Shown here in pieces: positions 26,227-34,299 of a DNA stretch of 64,000 bases; the stretch's first letter is position 1; each line of letters starts with the position of its first letter. The stretch is from Streptomyces sp. NRRL F-4489 (GTDB taxonomy: Bacteria > Actinomycetota > Actinomycetes > Streptomycetales > Streptomycetaceae): NCBI RefSeq assembly GCF_001509485.1, contig NZ_LLZI01000001.1, positions 1 to 64,000 on the forward strand, in the 5' to 3' direction. Below the pieces are notes generated by a model. That model ran no database searches and was not told the origin of the DNA. It was given only the letters and a program-made list of their open reading frames with translations. The translations under genes were made by a program, and so were the position numbers.

Positions 26227-26351
26227 GGCACTGGCGGCAACCAGTCCGCTGAACACGGCAGTTGGCGCGGGCTGCTGGTGCTGGTGCTTGTGCTGGCAGT
26301 AGCGACGGGCGTGAGGTTGGCGCCAGTCGGTGTCACACGCGCGGCTGGCAC

Positions 26352-26966
26352 TCAGCTGACCCTCGCCCCGGCAGATGGGTCAGACTTTCGTGGTGGCGCA
26401 TTCCCTGCATCGGCTCCTTCGGTGGGGGCGGCCAAGCACCCACCCGCGACCACCTCATCCGGGACGCTGGCCGATGCCTCGCCCTCGTAGCAGAGGACGT
26501 GACCAGGTGTGACGGTCTCCGGCGTTCGCACCGGCTCCGGCTGCTGGACTGGTTGCGGCGGGCACAGTGCCAGCGCCGGCGTCTGTGCGCGGAACGCCAC
26601 GGCGGGCGTGTCGTCGCTCGTCAGGATGCGGATGCCGTTGCCGTCCCGGTGCGCGTCGATCACCGTCCAGAGTCTCCCGTCGTCATCCTCCTGTGACGCC
26701 GTGACGTCCCAACCGGCCGCGCGGAGGAGGAAGGCCGCACGGGAGGCCGTATCGGCAGCGGTGGCGGTTTTCGGACGATTGCCTTGGTACACCGTCGCAT
26801 AGTGGTAGCGGAGCGGCTCGCGCCGGTCGGCAACCTTCGGCTCGTCGAGGGACAGCCGACGGAGGTGGACACGAACGGTCAAATCGGTGATCAGCGCGAC
26901 CAGTTGCCTGCGCAGGGACCGGCCCAGCCGGTCCAGTTCGTCACGCGCTTTCGAAGTCTCGTCCAT
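26352..26966 (-). CDS. hypothetical protein of 204 residues
   Basis: I do not recognise a named family. Residues 1-130 look structured: a helical N-terminus (SKARDELDRLGRSLRRQLVA), then YQGNRPKTATAADTASRAA, then LRAAGWDVTASQEDDDGRLW and TVIDAHRDGNGIRILTSDD. After about residue 150 it is Pro/Ala-rich with PGHVLCYEGE. Related proteins as I recall them end in a CxxC-type zinc motif after this point, so the tail may have been altered by a frameshift. AAGGGG seven bases before ATG supports the start. Confidence 0.6.
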   Translation of the reverse strand: MDETSKARDELDRLGRSLRRQLVALITDLTVRVHLRRLSLDEPKVADRREPLRYHYATVYQGNRPKTATAADTASRAAFLLRAAGWDVTASQEDDDGRLWTVIDAHRDGNGIRILTSDDTPAVAFRAQTPALALCPPQPVQQPEPVRTPETVTPGHVLCYEGEASASVPDEVVAGGCLAAPTEGADAGNAPPRKSDPSAGARVS

Positions 26967-27064
26967 GTCGGCCCCTTGGTCCTGGAACGTATCAGAGAGC
27001 CGATTCCCGTGGCCGTCACACCGAGCTGCGGGTACGTCTGCGCGGTCGGCTGTCCGACGCGCTC

Positions 27065-27195
27065 ATCGGCACCGGGTGACCTACCAGGTCACTGAACCCG
27101 TGCTCGCGCTCGGCAGCGCACCCGACGCGAGCCAAGCACCTGGCCGGACCGCCCGCTTCAACGAACTGGAACGCATCCTGCGCACCTGGGCATGA
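27065..27195 (+). pseudogene. short gene remnant, unknown family
   Basis: The sequence VTYQVTEPVLALGSAPDASQ continuing to RFNELERILRTWA and a stop reads like the C-terminus of a real protein. Upstream sequence in the same frame is noise, while a neighbouring frame gives LRVRLRGRLSDALIGTG. A frameshift therefore probably broke the gene. No family can be named. Confidence 0.35.
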
Positions 27196-27271
27196 CCCCG
27201 GCCCCGGCGGCGTCAGCGAGCAGCGTCCGAGGCGTGGCGGTGTCGGCGAGGTGCTGCTCATAGCAGGGCCG

Positions 27272-27428
27272 ACGCGCAGCAGACCTTGCCCGGTCTTCAC
27301 CAGCCTGCCCGCCTGGACTACATGTCCGAGTGCCTGGCGACGGATGTACCGTCCTGCCACCCCAGGCAGACGGCGAGTTCCTGCGGCGTAGGGGCCCGGC
27401 CCTTCACCGTCTCGTACTGCGCGGCGCG
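27272..27428 (-). pseudogene. frameshifted helix-turn-helix protein remnant
   Basis: On the minus strand, YETVKGRAPTPQELAVCLGW is followed, after a one-base shift, by DGRYIRRQALGHVVQAGRLV then KTGQGLLRVG. The two parts together look like a winged helix-turn-helix: an entry helix, recognition helix and wing. No start codon lies nearby. It is a relic of a small DNA-binding protein. Confidence 0.4.
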
Positions 27429-27500
27429 GGAGCAGATCATGGGGCCCTGCCGTGCACGACGCCCCACAGGCGCCGGCGCAGTCTCCCTGGGCAGGCAGCG

Positions 27501-27767
27501 TCAGCCATCCGGGGGCCGCGTACTTCGCTCGCCGGGATCGTCTCGGTCGCTCCGGGATCCGGGCGCGCCGGCGAACCTGTCCCGGGCGGCGGGCACGAGG
27601 GGCCGGTCCGGAGGGGCGGCCGGCTCATCCTGCGGTGTGCGGGCCGGGCGCGGCTGGTGCCCTGCGACGCGCACGTTCAGTGGCGCGTGGCGAAGCTGGG
27701 TTGTTCCGTGGACTTCGACCAGGCCGCTGTCGGCCAGGTCTTGGACGACCTGCACAGCTGTCCGCAC
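27501..27767 (-). pseudogene. possible DNA-binding protein remnant
   Basis: The start of this frame, VRTAVQVVQDLADSGLVEVH, looks like the last helix and wing of a winged-helix regulator, and LSLPNGDLIG lies in frame just upstream. A stop lies farther upstream and the downstream half is Pro/Arg-rich noise. The evidence is weak. Confidence 0.25.
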
Positions 27768-28122
27768 GCCGATGAGGTCCCCGTTGGGCAGCGAGAGCCG
27801 TCCGACGTCGGCCGAGCCGCGGCCCGATCTGCCGGACCTGGGCGACTACGCGCGCACCGTGGCGCCTGACAGGCCGAGAAGGCCGGCTCTGACCGTTGCC
27901 TGATCCCCGATTGCACCAGCGTCGGCCGGTTCCAGGAGGCCCTGCCCAGCCGAGGTCCATCTGCATGTGCTCCGGCAGCGACTCACACGCTGCCGGTTCC
28001 AGCACCTCCCGCAGATCAGGGACCTTCGGACCGGGGCCTGCGATTCTTCTCTCTACCAGCGTGTGTGTCCGAAGCTCACCGACAACCTTCGCTGCCTCCA
28101 CGGGGAGGTTCGGAAACAGCAC

Positions 28123-28857
28123 TTACTCGTGGGCGCTGATGATGCCGCCGTTGCTGAGCACGATGTACACACCGTTGGCGTCGACCCCGGCGTCGTGCCC
28201 GTTCGTCTCCAGCGTGGCGTCCACCGAGCCCTCGTTGCCGATGATCTGCGCGCGGTACCGCAGTTCGCCGACCTTGGTGACCTTGGCCGTCCAGCCGCCT
28301 GCGAGCTTGAAGGTGCCCGGCCCCTGGCGTCCGCCGCCCATCCAGGAATGCACCTCGCCGCCCATCGTGAGCACGACGAACATGTCGTTGGCGTCGAGCC
28401 CGGCGTCGGCGTCCTGCCCCGTCGTCTCCAGCGTGGCCAGGACCGAACCACGACTTACGATCTTGGCGCGGTAGCGCTGGGCACCGATCCGGTAGATCTC
28501 GGCCTTGCTGCCGTCCGCGAGGGTCTGGGTACGGACCGGGGACGCCGCCTTGGCCGCGCCGGTGTGCGCGCTGCCCGACTGCTTGCCCGCAACGCCCGCC
28601 TTGGCGTTGCCTGCCGCGTTGGGCTTGGCGCCAGGGTCCTCCGGGGAGTTGCCGCCCTGCGCCTCGGCCGGCGAGCCCGCGCCGATGGTGGACTCCGCGG
28701 CCGTCCTGCCCGTGTCCGCGGGGCCGGCGGACTTCGCACCGGCGGTGTCCGAGCCGGAACAGGCCGTCAGGGACAGGGCGGCGGCCGCGGTCAGGGCCGC
28801 GGCGGCAACGCGCAGCGAGCGGCGGCGAACGGTGCGGTCTTGGATGCTGGAGCGCAT
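28123..28857 (-). CDS. lipoprotein with two repeated domains
   Basis: This 244-residue protein has a lipobox, SLTACSGS, with the lipidated Cys near residue 33. A low-complexity Ala/Gly/Ser linker follows to about residue 105. Two similar units come next: AEIYRIGAQRYRAKIVSRGS with ATLETTGQDADAGLDANDM, and AKVTKVGELRYRAQIIGNEG with ATLETNGHDAGVDANGVY. Each ends in a hydrophobic VVL or IVL strand. It should be anchored outside the membrane. The family is unknown; the tandem units suggest ligand or wall binding. Confidence 0.8.
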   Translation of the reverse strand: MRSSIQDRTVRRRSLRVAAAALTAAAALSLTACSGSDTAGAKSAGPADTGRTAAESTIGAGSPAEAQGGNSPEDPGAKPNAAGNAKAGVAGKQSGSAHTGAAKAASPVRTQTLADGSKAEIYRIGAQRYRAKIVSRGSVLATLETTGQDADAGLDANDMFVVLTMGGEVHSWMGGGRQGPGTFKLAGGWTAKVTKVGELRYRAQIIGNEGSVDATLETNGHDAGVDANGVYIVLSNGGIISAHE

Positions 28858-29056
28858 GTGTGGTCCCCCAGGGGCAGTCGGTGTTCTCGGTGTTTGCTCG
28901 GTACGAAATCCACTCTGCCCGGGCCCGTTGTCGCACCACTAACACCCCACTAACATCCCGCGGGTCAGGCGGTCTGTTCCATGACGGTCTGGGTGGGACC
29001 ACCCCCGGGGCGGGGATGGTCCTGGCTCTCCCTGCACCCGCCGTCGCATCGCAGAG

Positions 29057-29300
29057 GTGCGCGGGCCGCTCACCCAGGCTCTGGAGACCGCCCGCCGCCT
29101 GGGCGCACGCCCGTGGATCGAGCGTGCGCGGGCCGAATCGCGCGCCGCCGGCCTCCACGTCACAGACACGGCCCCCGACGCGCTCGCCGAACTCTCCCGC
29201 AACAGCGGCAGATCATCAGGCTCGCCGCCCGCGGGCTGAACCAACCGTGAGATCGGCGAGAAACTCTTCCTCTCCCCGCGCACGGTCAGCCAGGCCCAGG
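29057..29300 (+). pseudogene. LuxR-family regulator C-terminus with two frameshifts
   Basis: The first frame gives LTQALETARRLGARPWIERA then RAESRAAGLHVTDTAPDALA. After a one-base deletion near 29203 it continues PQQRQIIRLAARGL. After a one-base insertion near 29241 it continues TNREIGEKLFLSPRTVSQ. These rebuild the end of a large ATPase-LuxR (LAL-type) regulator, including its recognition helix. The homology stops at about 29300, where other relics begin. Confidence 0.7.
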
Positions 29301-29335
29301 CCGCCGGCCTACGAGTCGCGTGCCGGCCCGCGGCA

Positions 29336-29416
29336 GGCCAACTACCCGCCTGGAAGGAGGAGCACAACCCCTCCTCCCACCACCAGGTCCGTGCCCGCGT
29401 CGAGCACGCCTTCGCA
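29336..29416 (+). pseudogene. IS5-family transposase C-terminal scrap
   Basis: The sequence QLPAWKEEHNPSSHH then QVRARVEHAFA matches the conserved end block of Streptomyces IS5-type DDE transposases, in which the final catalytic Glu is the E of RVEH. The block is cut right after HAFA, where MKxWKILRD is expected. Confidence 0.55.
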
Positions 29417-29419
29417 CGT

Positions 29420-29565
29420 CCAAGCACGGGTCGAGGGCGCCGACCCCCTCTTCACGGTGGGTGGCAGCTACGAGGGGAAGCTCCGGCGCACCGACAGCGG
29501 CCGGCGCATCAGCCACCTGTCCGTGCGCGCCGTCTGGACCTCGGGCGAGCCGCCTGTCGTGCCGG
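29420..29565 (+). pseudogene. SnoaL-like domain remnant
   Basis: The sequence RVEGADPLFTVGGSYEGKLR then RTDSGRRISHLSVRAVWTSG matches the last strands of Streptomyces SnoaL-like (NTF2-fold) proteins. No start codon is present and the frame begins at the transposase scrap. It is the truncated end of a gene interrupted by the former insertion. Confidence 0.55.
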
Positions 29566-29795
29566 AGGGGACCCGCCGCGCACGGCTCGTCGCCGCCCTG
29601 TCCAGCTGGCCGGCTGCCGGGCCGCGGCCCGGTGTCTCTCGGTCACTGCCGAAGCAGCGGCGAGGAGTCTCACGTGCGGCCATAACACTGGCCCGAACCC
29701 CCGGGCGTCGGCGCCGGTGTCCCGGGTGCAAAACTGAACCGGCAAGATCGTCAGGGCCCGCGCGGCGGTCGGCCGCCGACTGTTGGAGGTTGCTC

Positions 29796-30539
29796 ATGAA
29801 GCGGAACCGCGCCGTCCTGGTGACCGGGGCCTCGCGCGGCATCGGCCGCGCGGTCGCCACCGCCTTCGCCGCCGGCGGCGACCGCGTCGCCCTGCACTAC
29901 GGGACCCGCCGCGAAGCCGCGGAGGAGGCCCTCAACTCCCTCCCCGGCACTGGCCATTGCCTGGTCCAGGGCGACCTGGGCACCCCGGAAGGCGCGGCCG
30001 CCGTGGCCGCATCAGCCATCGACGCGCTCGGCCCGCTCGACGTCCTGGTCAACAACGCGGGCACCAACACCGCCCACCCGCCGGCCGACACCTCGTTCGG
30101 TGACTGGCACGGCGCCTGGCGGCGCATCGTGGACGTGAATCTGCTCGGCACCGCCCACGTCAGTTACTGCGTGGCCCGCAACATGATCGACAACGGGACC
30201 GCGGGGCGGATCGTCAACGTCGGTTCCCGCGGCGCCTTCAAGGGCGAGCCCGACCATCCCGCCTACGGGGCGACGAAGGCCGCCGTGCACGCCCTGGGCC
30301 AATCGCTCGCGGTCGCGCTGGCACCGTACGGGATCGCCGTCGCCTCGGTCGCCCCCGGCTTCGTGGACACCGAACGGGTCACCGACCGGATCGATGACGC
30401 GGTCCGGCGGCAGAGCCCGTTCGGCCGGGTCGCCACGCCCGAGGAGATCGCCGCCGCGGTGACGTACCTGGCCTCACCGGAGGCGGTGTGGTCCTCCGGT
30501 GCCGTCCTGGACGTCAACGGCGCGTCGTACCTGCGCTGA
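29796..30539 (+). CDS. short-chain dehydrogenase/reductase
   Basis: This 247-residue classical SDR has the cofactor motif TGASRGIGRAVA near residue 10. It also has NNAG (near 86), the catalytic Ser in VNVGSRGAF and the YGATK catalytic pair near residue 159. Arg or Asn residues after the second strand suggest NADP preference. TTGGAGG before ATG 29796 fixes the start; upstream in-frame sequence belongs to relics. It reduces or oxidises a hydroxyl/carbonyl group; the substrate is unknown. Confidence 0.92.
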   Translation: MKRNRAVLVTGASRGIGRAVATAFAAGGDRVALHYGTRREAAEEALNSLPGTGHCLVQGDLGTPEGAAAVAASAIDALGPLDVLVNNAGTNTAHPPADTSFGDWHGAWRRIVDVNLLGTAHVSYCVARNMIDNGTAGRIVNVGSRGAFKGEPDHPAYGATKAAVHALGQSLAVALAPYGIAVASVAPGFVDTERVTDRIDDAVRRQSPFGRVATPEEIAAAVTYLASPEAVWSSGAVLDVNGASYLR

Positions 30540-30738
30540 AGAAGGCGCTTCACCTGGCCGGCACCGATCCCGAAGGGGCCTGTATGAGGTGGAGGCTGAA
30601 CACGATCCTGGCCTCCTGACCGGCGAAGGAGTCGGCACCTGACGCGTCCCGCCCGCCACTGACCCGTCCGCCGCGCCACCGGGGGCGTACGCGCGCCTGC
30701 GGGCGCACTCCCGCTGATCGTTCGGGCACGGCCAGGAG

Positions 30739-31638
30739 CTACCGCCAGTCGGCGGCGAACGCGCGGGCCGGGTTGGTGACGAAGACGGCCGTGGCGACGT
30801 CCGGTCCGAGCTCCCGCTCGATGCGCGGTCGCAGGCCGGCGAGCAGGAACGGCATGCCGGGGCCGTCGGCGGTGGAGCGGGCGGAGGCCAGTACGGTGTC
30901 GCCGCCCAGCAGCAGGCGGTCGGCGTGGCCGGCGTCGGCGAGCGCGCCCAGCGCACCGAGGAGCCGCCAGTCGGTGGAGTGGTGGGCGCGTGAGGGGCCG
31001 TCGAAGGCCAGGTACGCGCCGGCCTCGGCGGCCCGCAGGTGCACGGCGGTGTCGGGGAAGCGGTGCAGATGGCCCAGGATGACCCGGTGCGGCGGCACAC
31101 CGTGGGTGCCGCACAGCAGGTCGAGCACGTCGGGTGCGGCGCTGCCGGCCTCCAGGTGTACGCCGATGGGCGCGCCGGTGGCGTGGTGCGCCTCGGCGGC
31201 GGCCGCCATCACGTGGCGGGCGTGGCCGTCGAGCCGGTGGTAGGCGCCCGCCACCTTGACCATTCCGGCGCGTACGGGCCCGGCGGTCAGCTCGCGGACG
31301 AACAGCTCCGCGAGCCCGTCCCACACCTCCCGCAGCACGGCCTCGTCGTAGTGCCGGGCCTGGTGCATGCCGGTCGCGGCGACGACGTGGACGCCGGAGC
31401 GCCGGGACAGCCCGGGCAGGTCGGCCAGGCGCGGTCCCATCCCCCAGGGGGTCCACTGGGCCACCGCACGCCCGCCGAGCGCCGCGAACGCCGTCAGCTC
31501 GCCGAGCGCCGCGTCGGTGTCGTCCAGTTCCTGCCCGGCCAGGACCGGCGAGCGGATGAACAGGTGGTCGTGCGCGTCGCACACCCCGAGTTCGCCGGGC
31601 GCGATGTCCCCGAGGACCGTCCGCACGGCGGGGCTCAT
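30739..31638 (-). CDS. phosphotriesterase-family metal hydrolase (lactonase-like)
   Basis: This 299-residue amidohydrolase-fold protein has the phosphotriesterase pattern. HxH metal ligands lie in CDAHDHLFI near residue 22, and the bridging Lys region is GMVKVAGAY. The metal histidines are in GVHLEAGS and ILGHLHRF, and a late catalytic Asp is in LLLGGDTVL. Members hydrolyse lactones or phosphotriesters. The ATG overlaps the stop of the upstream carboxymuconolactone-decarboxylase-like gene by four bases. Both should be controlled from the divergent region near 32.1 kb. Confidence 0.85.
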   Translation of the reverse strand: MSPAVRTVLGDIAPGELGVCDAHDHLFIRSPVLAGQELDDTDAALGELTAFAALGGRAVAQWTPWGMGPRLADLPGLSRRSGVHVVAATGMHQARHYDEAVLREVWDGLAELFVRELTAGPVRAGMVKVAGAYHRLDGHARHVMAAAAEAHHATGAPIGVHLEAGSAAPDVLDLLCGTHGVPPHRVILGHLHRFPDTAVHLRAAEAGAYLAFDGPSRAHHSTDWRLLGALGALADAGHADRLLLGGDTVLASARSTADGPGMPFLLAGLRPRIERELGPDVATAVFVTNPARAFAADWR

Positions 31639-32051
31639 CGGGCGTCCTCCTCGTCCACGGCGGTGAACGCGGCGGCGGCGACGCGCAGCCCCGCCAGCGC
31701 CCGCGGCACCCCCAGATAGGGCGCGAGGTGCACGAACACCTCGGCGACCTCCTGGCGCGTCATGCCGAGCCGCAGCGCGGTGCGTACATGGCCCTCCAAC
31801 TGCGGCTCCGCACCGCCCAGTGCGGCGAGCGCGGCGAGGTTGAGGAGCTGGCGGTCGCGCGGCGACAGCCCCTCGCGCTGGTAGGTGCCGCCGAACAGCG
31901 CGGTGACGATCCAGTCCGCGAACCCCGGCGCGGTCCGCTCCAGCCCCGGCAGCGCCGCCTGCTGCGTGGTCTCGTCCTGCAGCACGTCCAGCAGGCGGTA
32001 GCCCGCCTCCCGGTCGAACCGCGCCGGTGCCAGCTGATCCACGAGCGTCAT
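31635..32051 (-). CDS. carboxymuconolactone decarboxylase / AhpD-like protein
   Basis: This 138-residue helical protein is of the CMD family: LSPRDRQLLNLAALAALGGA, then LEGHVRTALRLGMTRQEVAE and FVHLAPYLGVPRA. It lacks the CxxC pair of AhpD, so the decarboxylase or isomerase-like branch is more likely. The stop overlaps the phosphotriesterase-like start, which suggests a two-enzyme pathway on a ring-opened lactone or aromatic intermediate. Confidence 0.85.
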   Translation of the reverse strand: MTLVDQLAPARFDREAGYRLLDVLQDETTQQAALPGLERTAPGFADWIVTALFGGTYQREGLSPRDRQLLNLAALAALGGAEPQLEGHVRTALRLGMTRQEVAEVFVHLAPYLGVPRALAGLRVAAAAFTAVDEEDAR

Positions 32052-32088
32052 GCCCGTACCCCCATCTGTCTAGCCACGCCCAGGGCTT

Positions 32089-32107
32089 GTAACGCCTGAG
32101 CCGTTAC
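32089..32107. promoter_or_regulatory. 19-bp dyad, copy 1
   Basis: GTAACG, seven bases, CGTTAC. The same sequence arms and spacing recur 35 bp to the right. It lies in the divergent promoter region between the CMD-like gene and the CGNR regulator gene and is the likely binding site of that regulator. Confidence 0.7.
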
Positions 32108-32123
32108 GAGGACGGTAGCAGAT

Positions 32124-32142
32124 GTAACGGCCGTGGCGTTAC
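32124..32142. promoter_or_regulatory. 19-bp dyad, copy 2
   Basis: The second exact GTAACG-N7-CGTTAC site. It lies 11-29 bases before the CGNR gene start, where binding would block that gene's transcription or translation start. Confidence 0.7.
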
Positions 32143-32152
32143 GCTCTCGGGT

Positions 32153-32734
32153 ATGGCTTCCCGTGCTGCCGACGACAAGCTCGCCTTCCGCTTCGACTGC
32201 GGTGCCGTCTGGCTGAACCTGCTGGCCACCAAGGGCCGCAGCTTCAGCGACCGGCCGGTGGAGCGGCTGGCCACGCCCGCGCGGTTCGCCGCATGGCTGG
32301 ACCACTGCGAGCTCACGCCCGTACGGGCACCGGACGCGGACGACCTGGTCCAGGCGCGCGCGGTGCGGGAGACGCTGCGCGCGCTGGCGCTCGCCACGGT
32401 CGACCAGCGGCCGCCGGCGGCGGGCGCGGTGGCGGACCTGGCCGCGTTCCTGGCCGGGCACGGCGACCCGGTGCGGCTGGTGGCGGACGACCGGCTGCGG
32501 CGCGAACCGCCCGCCACGGCCGCCGACGCGCTCGCCCGCATCGCCCGCCAGGCCGTCGACCAGCTGACCGGCTCCGACCGGCTCACCCTGAAGAAGTGCC
32601 AGGAAGCTGACTGCCACGGCGTCTTCATCGACCCTCCCGGCCGGCGCCGCTGGTGCCCGTCCCCGGCCTGCGCCAGCCGCGGACGGGTACGGGCCCTGCG
32701 CGCACGACGCGCCGCGGAACCCACGGGAGACTGA
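32153..32734 (+). CDS. CGNR-type zinc-finger regulator (ABATE domain)
   Basis: This 193-residue protein has an N-terminal ABATE-like ligand domain (FDCGAVWLNLLATKG, then LDHCELTP and LVQARAVRETLRAL). A C-terminal zinc finger follows, at about residues 148-178: KKCQEADCHGVFID with RRRWCPSPACASR. In the usual family the last part reads CGNR; here it is CASR. These proteins are probable stress-linked transcription regulators. It is divergent from the CMD/phosphotriesterase operon with two dyads between, so it likely controls both. Confidence 0.85.
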   Translation: MASRAADDKLAFRFDCGAVWLNLLATKGRSFSDRPVERLATPARFAAWLDHCELTPVRAPDADDLVQARAVRETLRALALATVDQRPPAAGAVADLAAFLAGHGDPVRLVADDRLRREPPATAADALARIARQAVDQLTGSDRLTLKKCQEADCHGVFIDPPGRRRWCPSPACASRGRVRALRARRAAEPTGD

Positions 32735-32747
32735 GGGGCCCGGGGCG

Positions 32748-34133
32748 TCAGACCGCGGTCCGCCGGGATGTCGTCGGCAGCTGAGCCGGTGGACCGGCAT
32801 CGTGGTCCTGCTCCGGCTCCGGTTCCGACTGTGGTGTGCGGGTGCGCAGGACCTTGTTGAGGTGTGCGGTGTCGAGGGCGTTCTCCCAGCGGGCGATGAC
32901 GAGGGTGGCGACGCTGTTGCCGGCGAGGTTGGTCAGGGCGCGGCACTCGGACATGAACTTGTCGATGCCGAAGATGAGCATGATGCCGGCGGCGGGGACG
33001 GTGCCCACGGTGGAGAGCGTGGCGGCCAGAGCGATGAAGCCGGCGCCGGTGACGCCGCCGGATCCCTTCGACGTGAGGATCATGACGGCGAGCAGGCCGA
33101 GTTGCTGACCGATGCTCAGGGGTGTGTCGGTGGCCTGGGCGATGTAGAGGGCGGCCAGCGACAGGTAGAGGGAGCTGCCGTCGAGGTTGAACGAGTAGCC
33201 GGTGGGGATGGTCAGGCCGACGATGTCGCGGCGGATGCCGAGTCCTTCGAGTTTCGTCATCAGGCGGGGCAGGGCGCTCTCGGAGGAAGAGGTGCCCAGG
33301 ACGAGGAGGAATTCCTCCCGCAGGTAGCGCAGGAGCCGGAAGATGTTGACCTTGAGGGCGGCGGTGACGGCTCCGAGAACGACGATGACGAAGAACGCGG
33401 ACGTGCCGTAGGCGAGCCCGATGAGTCTGCCGAGACCGGTGAGGGTGGAGACGCCGTACGTGCCGATGGTGAAGGCCATGGCGCCGAACGCGCCCACGGG
33501 GGCGGCCAGCATGACGTACCGCAGGATGGTGAAGACGACGGCGGTGAGCCGGTGGACACCGTCGACGAGCGGCTCGCCCAGGGGTCCCACGGCCTTCAGC
33601 GCGATGCCGAAGAGCACGGAGAAGAAGATGACCTGGAGGATGCTGCCATCGGCGAAGGCGCCGACGGCGCTGGTGGGCACGAGGTCGGTCAGGAAGTGCC
33701 ACCAGCCCCGCTTCTCCCCTTCCTTCACATACTGCCCGGCATCTCCCGTCAGAGGGAGGTCCGCGGGGTGGGCGTGCACACCGGCGCCGGGCTGGAAGAC
33801 GTTGACGGCGATCAGGCCGACCAGGAGCGCGGCGAGGGTGCCCGCCTGGAAGTAGAGCAGGGATTTCAGCCCCACGCGGCCCACGCGGCCGAGGCTGTCG
33901 GCGCTGCCGATGCCTCCCGCGATGGTCAGGAAGACGATCGGGGTGATGAGCATCTTGATCGCTGCGATGAAGGTGGTGCCGACCGGCTCCATAGCGGTGC
34001 CGGCCGAGGGCCACAGCCAGCCGGTGAGGATGCCGGTGACGATGGCGGTCAGGACCCAGAAGTAGAGCTGCCGGTACCAGGGCCGTCCGGCGGCTTCGGC
34101 CGGCGCGGGGGCTGGGGTTGCGGGTGCTGCCAT
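32748..34133 (-). CDS. dctA: C4-dicarboxylate:cation symporter
   Basis: This 461-residue protein belongs to the DAACS family. It has about eight membrane helices and two re-entrant loops, with the serine-rich loop LGTSSSESALPRL near residue 285, YSFNLDGSSLYL near residue 322 and the GSGGVTGAGFIALAA loop near residue 365. It imports succinate, fumarate or malate with protons or sodium. The tail is Glu/Pro-rich. The dehydrogenase and LysR genes lie upstream on the same strand, which suggests a dicarboxylate or tartrate utilisation unit. Confidence 0.93.
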   Translation of the reverse strand: MAAPATPAPAPAEAAGRPWYRQLYFWVLTAIVTGILTGWLWPSAGTAMEPVGTTFIAAIKMLITPIVFLTIAGGIGSADSLGRVGRVGLKSLLYFQAGTLAALLVGLIAVNVFQPGAGVHAHPADLPLTGDAGQYVKEGEKRGWWHFLTDLVPTSAVGAFADGSILQVIFFSVLFGIALKAVGPLGEPLVDGVHRLTAVVFTILRYVMLAAPVGAFGAMAFTIGTYGVSTLTGLGRLIGLAYGTSAFFVIVVLGAVTAALKVNIFRLLRYLREEFLLVLGTSSSESALPRLMTKLEGLGIRRDIVGLTIPTGYSFNLDGSSLYLSLAALYIAQATDTPLSIGQQLGLLAVMILTSKGSGGVTGAGFIALAATLSTVGTVPAAGIMLIFGIDKFMSECRALTNLAGNSVATLVIARWENALDTAHLNKVLRTRTPQSEPEPEQDHDAGPPAQLPTTSRRTAV

Positions 34134-34299
34134 GGCGTTTCTCCTCGTCGGGGAACGGGCGCAGCCGGGACGTGGAACGGGCCCGCGGAGGAGGGCCGGC
34201 GGGGAACGCGGCCCGGGACGAAAAGGGGAGGCGGGCGAGCGCCGGCGGTGCGGCGGGCGGCATCGTCCACGCGCCCGCCACCGGGCCCAGGGCGAGAGT

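Larger units (their letters stand above)
25811..26351. other. long intergenic region with terminator and palindrome
   Basis: No convincing gene. A plus-strand frame from 26089 (132 residues) starts with plausible sequence but runs through a strong hairpin and then turns to low-complexity. The region holds an intrinsic terminator at 26141-26171 and a 24-bp palindrome at 26203-26226. Confidence 0.5.

Noticed and set aside
26089..26490. 132-residue plus-strand frame with a hydrophobic stretch
   Set aside because: It runs through a strong terminator hairpin and turns to low complexity; a ribosome site and family are absent.
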